64,000 nt of DNA from Chaetomium olivaceum (lineage: Eukaryota > Ascomycota > Sordariomycetes > Sordariales > Chaetomiaceae). The position numbers were made by a program, and so were the translations under genes. Shown here in pieces: positions 58,768 to 64,000 of this stretch (positions are counted from its first letter, which is position 1; each line of letters begins with the position of its first letter). Location of the stretch: positions 62,001 through 126,000 of the forward strand of contig JAYWVB010000023.1 in assembly GCA_039881045.1 (NCBI GenBank), written 5' to 3'. The notes under the pieces were generated by a model that saw only the letters and a list, made by a program, of their open reading frames with translations, did not search any database and was not told where the DNA came from.

Positions 58768-60313
58768 TCAGTCAACCGCCAGCCTCCCATGACCCCCTAG
58801 GCCCTGGGAAGCCTGCGACCCGGAAAATGACATAGTCGTGGCCATGGACGCGGCCATGGAGGCAGCCGTCCCCCTCCTCGCCAGCGGCTGCGAAAACGCA
58901 CTGCCGTTGCCTGTCCCCGCCGTCCCGCTCCGGTTAAGAGTCGGACTGCGACTCCCGCTGCGGCTCGGTATCGCCTTTCCCGTCCGTCGTTCTTCCTCAC
59001 AATTGGGACAAGGGCCCGGTGTGTCGTAGACGTCGCATAGGTGGCGGAACCACGGGTAGAGCTGGTGGGCCTCGGGGCGGCGGGTCTGCGTCTCGTCCAT
59101 CATGCGGCGAATGTAGGGAAGGGTAGCTAGCACGGCCTTGACTGATGGTTCACGGTACGGGTCTGATGCGACAAGGTCGCGCGAGAGGATGGTTAGCGTG
59201 GCGAGGTAGTTGTCGAGGTTGTGCAGGGATTCCGAGTATTTGAACTCGGCGCTTGCTGTCCCCGAGATAGTGCCCGAGGAAGAGATGGAGTGCGCATCGC
59301 CACCGTTGCTGCTGCTGCCGCTGTTGTTGTTGATGGAGTTGGTCTTCGGCAAACTTGGCTGGTCGGCCGAGGAGTACGGTGGCCATCTCGAGGAAGACGC
59401 AACCTAACGAGAAGATGTCGGAGCGCTCGTCCCGCCGATCCTCATGCATCGCCTCCGGGTCGGCGTATTTTAGCGTCTTCGGGGTTGGGCCTTCCGAGTA
59501 CTGGCCCGTCTCGAAGTGTTTCGACAGGCCGAAGTCGGTCAGCACGGGCAGGCCAAAGTCGTCGATGACGATGTTGTCCGGCTTGATATCCTTGTGCCTA
59601 ACCTGCACATTCTGCCGGTGGAGGTATGCCACTGCCTGCGCAAGACAACCAAAATATGTATGGAGATGGGGCAGGATCCAGTCAGCCTCCTTGGGGCTCT
59701 GGATAACCTCGTCCATGAAGGTGTGCAGGTTGCATTGCGCAGGCGGGTACATGGCGATACCGAGGATATGCTTCTTGATCCGCTGGTTCACCCCGATCCG
59801 CATGGTATGGGCCTTGCCTCGCGGTCGTCGCTTGATCTCTCGGTTCTGGATGCAGTAATCCTCGAAGGATGCCACATATGCGACGATGTGCGGGTGCCGC
59901 AGCGAGGACATGGTGCGGACCTCCTTGAGGGCATCACTACGTGCCTTGCTGTCTGGCCCCGGCGGCCGCGAGTTCTCTTTGCAGACTATCACCTTGAGGG
60001 CGAGAGGCCTTCGGTAGGCATAGCCCTCCGGCGAGGTGACCCGGTACACAATGGTCGACCCCGAGTCACCGAGTTCCGGGCCGCGTTGAACAAACGGGCT
60101 GGGCGGCTTGAGGTATTCCTTACCGCCGTGGTGGAATACCTTGTGTTTCTTGGGGTCGAGGAAGGCCGCCTCGACAGGACCCAGCCAGTCGTCGGACTCC
60201 TCCCGGTCTGCATCGTCCCATACGAAGTGATGGTCATCCCGACTGCTGAGGAAGTCACTCAGCGGGATCGGTTGCGTCTGGGACGACTGGCTGCCGTTCG
60301 ACTCGAACGACAT
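58768..60313 (-). CDS. Divergent serine/threonine kinase, apparent frameshift after the C-lobe start
   Basis: Single-exon protein kinase of about 514 residues after removing one base. Start at 60313 (MSFESNGSQSS). N-lobe: a weak Gly loop GDSGSTIVY at about 82-90 and LALKVIV with the ATP-site Lys near 107. Catalytic loop HKDIKPDN at 240-247, with Lys in place of the usual Arg of HRD; TDFGLSK near 259-265; and the PE of the activation-segment end in YADPEAM; then SDIFSLGCVFLEMATV. The frame then shifts: the kinase frame runs into unlikely Gln/Arg sequence, while the next frame continues PSLPKTNSINNNSG and FKYSESLHNLDNYLATLTILSRDLVASDPYREPS, the end of the kinase domain, followed by CPNCEEER and a Ser/Ala tail. 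One extra base somewhere in 59363-59385 (for example a C) explains it. Substrate unknown. Confidence 0.75.
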
Positions 60314-61905
60314 CTGGAGGTAAAGAAGTGGGATGCGTGAGACAAGGGAGCTTGTCCAAACAGCCAAGCAGATTTGGGAGGGGGGAGCTTGTTGTGGAGC
60401 TGTTTGTACCGGGCCGAGTCCGTAGTTTGAATCAGCGGCAGTGCATCAGCTCAAAACCAGGGGTAGAGCAGAATGTGACACAGCAGCCGGAAGAAAAGAT
60501 CAGGGTTTCCGAGGACAGGACGAGACAGGGGGTGAGGGTGTGCAGAGGTGAAGAAAAGGACAAGTCAAGAGAGCCTCAAGAAGGCGAGGCTGAGTGAGTG
60601 TTTGGATTGTGCTAATAGCTTTCGCATAGCTTTGGGGGGGAATCGCCCTATTGCGGCGGCAGGTCGGACTGAATCGCCCCGGAATATGGACTGTGATTTG
60701 GCCGCGCAGTGAACAGGCGCCTGCCAACACGGGTCCCAATTGGTGGCGCCCGGTGCTGGTAGGAAGAGGATTGGCTGTCGACTCTTTGCGTGGCCGAATG
60801 GGCGAGGAGTGGCAGAGTCCTGGAAATGCGGTGATCGGTGAAACAGTCCAGGGCTTGCTGACTTGTGCTTGCTGGCTCCTAGGGCTGATCCAAGCTGGGC
60901 CATAGGATACCGAACCCAATTTGGAACCTGAATGTCCAGCCGTTGTCCAAGAAAGGTATGTACACTATCGGCCATGCAATGCCTTGCATTTTGTGTCACC
61001 TTTTTCGAGAGGAGATAGAGGGTACGGCTCCGCAACCCGGGATGCAAAATCGCGGCGCAATGGTGCCTGATGGTGGGTCGGATCGGGCCCGCAGTTGCCC
61101 GCTGTTTACGGCAGGAGCGACCCGGGCTCAGCCGGGGGGATAAGTTGCAGAGGAGACAGTATAAATCAACTTGACTGAACTCCCATATCGAAGTTATTAT
61201 TGCTCATTTCCTTTTCTTGTCTTTTTGAAACCAACTCAACCAGAAAAACTCTGCTGCAACCACCAACCAATCAACACAACCACCAAGAATCACATTTATC
61301 ACAATTTGGCCTAGTATCCTCGCCCTCGCCCTGAACTTCCATCCACGAAAGCGAAAGGAAGGAGCGACGAAAACAACAATAGACTCTGGCCGAATATCGG
61401 ATCCGAAAGAACGCGTCAACTTTCCGAGATATGACTCAAGAGTTGCTCATGTGCTCACAGTGTAAATAAAGTCAGAGTCAAAACATAACATGGAATTTAC
61501 ATTTTAGCAGCTGCTACTGCTTTCCTGAGAAGTATTGCGCATGATATTCCTCGAAGCTCTTGCCAGTCGAGAGACCGAGGCGGTTTAAACTGTGACTGTT
61601 TACTTGGAGAACCCTGAAGGTCTTCCGGCTTTCCCCGACGGAGGTTAGCCGTGAGTTTTAAACCGGGTTCTGTTGTATAGGTACAGTACCTAGGTAAGTT
61701 CATTGTGACTTCCAGCACCGAGATACTTGGGGCAGGAGGAGAAGGGGTCTGGGGGTGTTCTCGCTGAGTGAGGTATTCAAAAACATATATACTAGAAAGA
61801 AGTAGTAGGTAAACAGCAAACCAGTCTATCCCAGTCCACTCTGCGTTCCAATACCATTACCTGTATTCAAACCGAGTAGCCGACCTTACCCACAAGGAGA
61901 ACGTC
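60314..61905. other. Intergenic upstream of kinase gene
   Basis: About 1.6 kb between the kinase start and the glucanase stop. An ACCTAGGT palindrome lies at 61688-61695. No supported coding frame. Confidence 0.55.
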
Positions 61906-64000
61906 TTAGAGCCCGCCCAAAGCTACCACACATCAAAGTCAGCATCCCATATCCACACAAAACACAAAACCACCCGCAAGAAACGTATAGAGCAAGAGAA
62001 AAAAAAAAGAAAAAGGGCAACTCACCAGCCGAATAACACAAATACCACGTCAAGCTCGCCCCGCCATCCAACCACGCCGGATCAAACCCGGCCCCCGCAA
62101 AGAACTGATACGCGCCCCTCGGATCAACCGTAGCATAACTCCCCCAGATCACCCCCTTCCACCGCCCGTCACCGCCCCCTCGCGGCCGCCACTGAAATAG
62201 GTCTCCCACTCCTCGCGGACAAACTCGGGCGTGCGCACCAGCGGGGGTGTGCGGGAGCAAGGGCAGCATGTGGATGCCCTGGATGTCCTCGGTGCGGTTG
62301 CCGAAGTAGGTCGTGTGGTCGATTTTGTTCTCGAACAGGATGCCGGCGACCTTGTTGCCGATGAAGTTGGCCGGCTGCACGGCGTTGGTGGAGGTGTATA
62401 AGTAGTACGCCTGCATCGAACGCGCTTGGACTGAGAGCATGAGGTTGCCGCTGATAAAGGAGGAGGTGGTTGGGTTAGTAGGGGTCGCGGTGATGTGGTG
62501 ATGGTGGGGTTCTTTTTGGGGGGGGGGGGGGGGGGGTAAAAGGGGAACCTACCGGGCTTCCAGGTTCTTGTCACCGATGACGGAACCCCACATCTTCAGG
62601 GCGTAGGCGTGCATGGTGTCCTCCGAACTGGATTCCTGGTCGTTGCCGTCGAGCGTGTCGGAGAGCCCGTGGGCCCAGCTGTGGCCGTGGAACCAGTCAA
62701 AGTTTCGCCAGAGGGGGAAGTACTGGTCCCGCGTGCTGGGGTTGGCGATGTCGCGGACGAGCATGTTGACGTAGGCCTTGTTGCCGTTGATCCACGACGG
62801 GTCAAGGTGGCCGATGACGGCCGCCGTGTAGATGAAGTAGCCCCAGTGGAAGTGGTGATCGTTGTATATCGTGTTACCAAAATCGACATAGGGGTCGCCC
62901 GTCACGTACGTGGCGGATGAGACCACGCCTCCCCAACCGCCTGGCCGTGTTAGATAAAGGGAACGGTCGAGCGCTGGTGAAGGGTCAAGCACTTACTCTC
63001 ATACACAAGGGGATACTTTTGGGCGTTCTGCGTGAACCGGGAGAACGCCACCTTCAACTGATTCAGCCCAGCCTGCGCCAACCCCGGGTCTCCCAGCAAC
63101 TCCTGGATGGACAGAATGAGACTAGCAAACTTGGCGAGTGCCTGTAACCGTCAGCCCCTGTTTCCACCCACAGACGCAGTGCTCGCCTTACCTTTCCACT
63201 AAAATACATCGAGTTCACGTCCAGCTGCTGAATAATATCCTGCGAGACCTCCTGCCGCGCGATATTGTGGATGACCTGCTTGGTGGCATTGGAGATGGCG
63301 CTGACGGTCCCAGCCTGCGGCGACCACGGCAGGAAGCCAATGTTGGTCGGCAAGTTCGACTCACCCATGGTCCAGCTGTCAGCCAAGATGGCGGTCGCTA
63401 TTCCCTTGGTCGTGGTCTGCAGCTTCAAGCCAGTCAGCTTCCCCCGGGTGGCGTCGTCAAACGAGCTCTGGTGGTGAGGCAGCGCAAACATGGCAAGCGG
63501 GGCGTCGCTCAGGCCGGCCTTCTTGAAGGAGAACCGGTAGGTCCCCTTTGCGCCATCCACGGAACCGGAAAGCTGAACACCGACGGGGTAGGCCCCGCAG
63601 GCCTGGTCGTACACCTTCTCATCATCGCCAGGGTCCTTGGCCACCTGGATGGTGCCGTAGAACGGCCCCTTGGCTTGAGCCAGCCCGTTGTTGACAACCT
63701 CAATATCTAGAGGGTTGCCTTGGGTGTGGCGGGCGTACACCAGCCAGGTAACCCCGTCTTCAAGTTGGATCTTGTACTTGGTGACGCCAGGCTTGGGATC
63801 CGTGGTCATGCGCGTGACGGTCCTGAAGAAGACGCTCGTCTGAAGCACGGGGCTTGCGCCATCGTAGATGGCCGTGATGAAGCCCAGGCCTTGAACCAAG
63901 GGAAACTGCACCGCGGGAGCGGCGTTGGCAGATGGGCGCAAAGCGACTTGGATGGAGAAGTCCGTCAGTGCCTCGCTGGTGAGGGTGGTGTCGCTTCCCA
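61906..64000 (-). CDS. eng1: GH81 endo-1,3-beta-glucanase, 5' end beyond window
   Basis: Predicted secreted or wall-linked endo-beta-1,3-glucanase (glycoside hydrolase family 81), which cuts wall beta-glucan, for example at cell separation. Exons within the window: 64000-63192, 63141-62997, 62940-62553, 62450-62026 and 61922-61906 (the last encodes ALGGL and stop). The introns are 50, 56, 102 and 103 bp. The N terminus and signal peptide lie beyond 64000. Motifs: GLGFITAIYDG; the acid/base region DFGNTIYNDHHFHWGYF; WFHGHSWAHGL; and DGNDQESSSEDTMHAY with the catalytic acids. In exon 62450-62026 two opposite frame slips occur ~65 bp apart: one extra base in the G5 run 62243-62247 and one missing in the C5 run 62175-62179. 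The middle frame gives LVRTPEFVREEWETYF, as expected, before RWKGVIWGSYATVDP. Net phase is unchanged. Confidence 0.88.
62518..62536. repeat. G19 homopolymer inside a GH81 intron
   Basis: Nineteen consecutive G on the plus strand, i.e. a C19 tract on the coding strand inside intron 62451-62552, about 16 nt after the donor. The length is probably approximate, because long homopolymers are poorly resolved. Confidence 0.85.

Noticed and set aside
1..64000. Biosynthetic cluster, mobile element or defence system
   Set aside because: No polyketide/peptide synthase, transposase, reverse transcriptase, NLR-type or het-domain gene was recognised; gene content is unlinked housekeeping.

Overview
The window is nuclear DNA of a filamentous ascomycete, most likely a sordariomycete (Sordariales-like). 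The signs are GC-rich genes with several short introns (mostly 47-140 bp, GTAAGT/GTATGT donors, CTAAC/CTGAC branch sites, CAG/TAG acceptors), a fungal set of housekeeping genes, and an intron-bearing tRNA-Lys. I saw no operons, plasmid, phage, CRISPR or transposon genes. The genus cannot be fixed from the sequence alone.

Layout. 1-10 kb: a left-truncated OB-fold-like protein gene (minus), diverging from an ERG27-type 3-ketosteroid reductase (plus); then, all minus, an MFS transporter, the QCR6 hinge subunit of complex III and a WBP2-like GRAM/PPxY protein. 10.1-15.8 kb is a gene-poor stretch. 15.8-30.3 kb, all minus: a GBD/FH3 protein without FH2, an Apd1-type bis-histidinyl Fe-S protein, a Gpt2/Sct1 acyltransferase, a BRAP2/Etp1 RING protein and a four-unit polyubiquitin. 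33.2-35.7 kb: a Zn2Cys6-like regulator (minus). 39.4-41.4 kb: farnesyltransferase beta (plus). 46.4-47.1 kb: a small conserved dsRNA-binding-like protein (plus). 50.0-51.4 kb: GDP-mannose pyrophosphorylase (plus). 53.9-55.8 kb: glycerol kinase (minus). 58.0 kb: tRNA-Lys(CTT) with a 16-nt intron. 58.8-60.3 kb: a divergent protein kinase (minus). 61.9-64 kb: a GH81 endo-beta-1,3-glucanase cut by the right edge (minus).

How the genes relate. They are unlinked housekeeping functions (sterol synthesis, respiration, glycerolipid and glycerol metabolism, ubiquitin, prenylation, wall and glycan supply). Gpt2, GUT1, MPG1, ERG27 and GH81 touch membrane or wall biogenesis, but nothing suggests a cluster or pathway island.

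Main caution. At least eight otherwise intact conserved genes carry one or more 1-2 nt frame disruptions, mostly a missing base in a G/C run. I read these as assembly or base-calling errors in a draft genome rather than pseudogenes; gene calls made without this correction will be truncated or split. Several large gene-poor stretches (10.1-15.8, 35.7-39.4 and 41.4-46.4 kb) hold only short unconvincing ORFs. I found no convincing new biological system.
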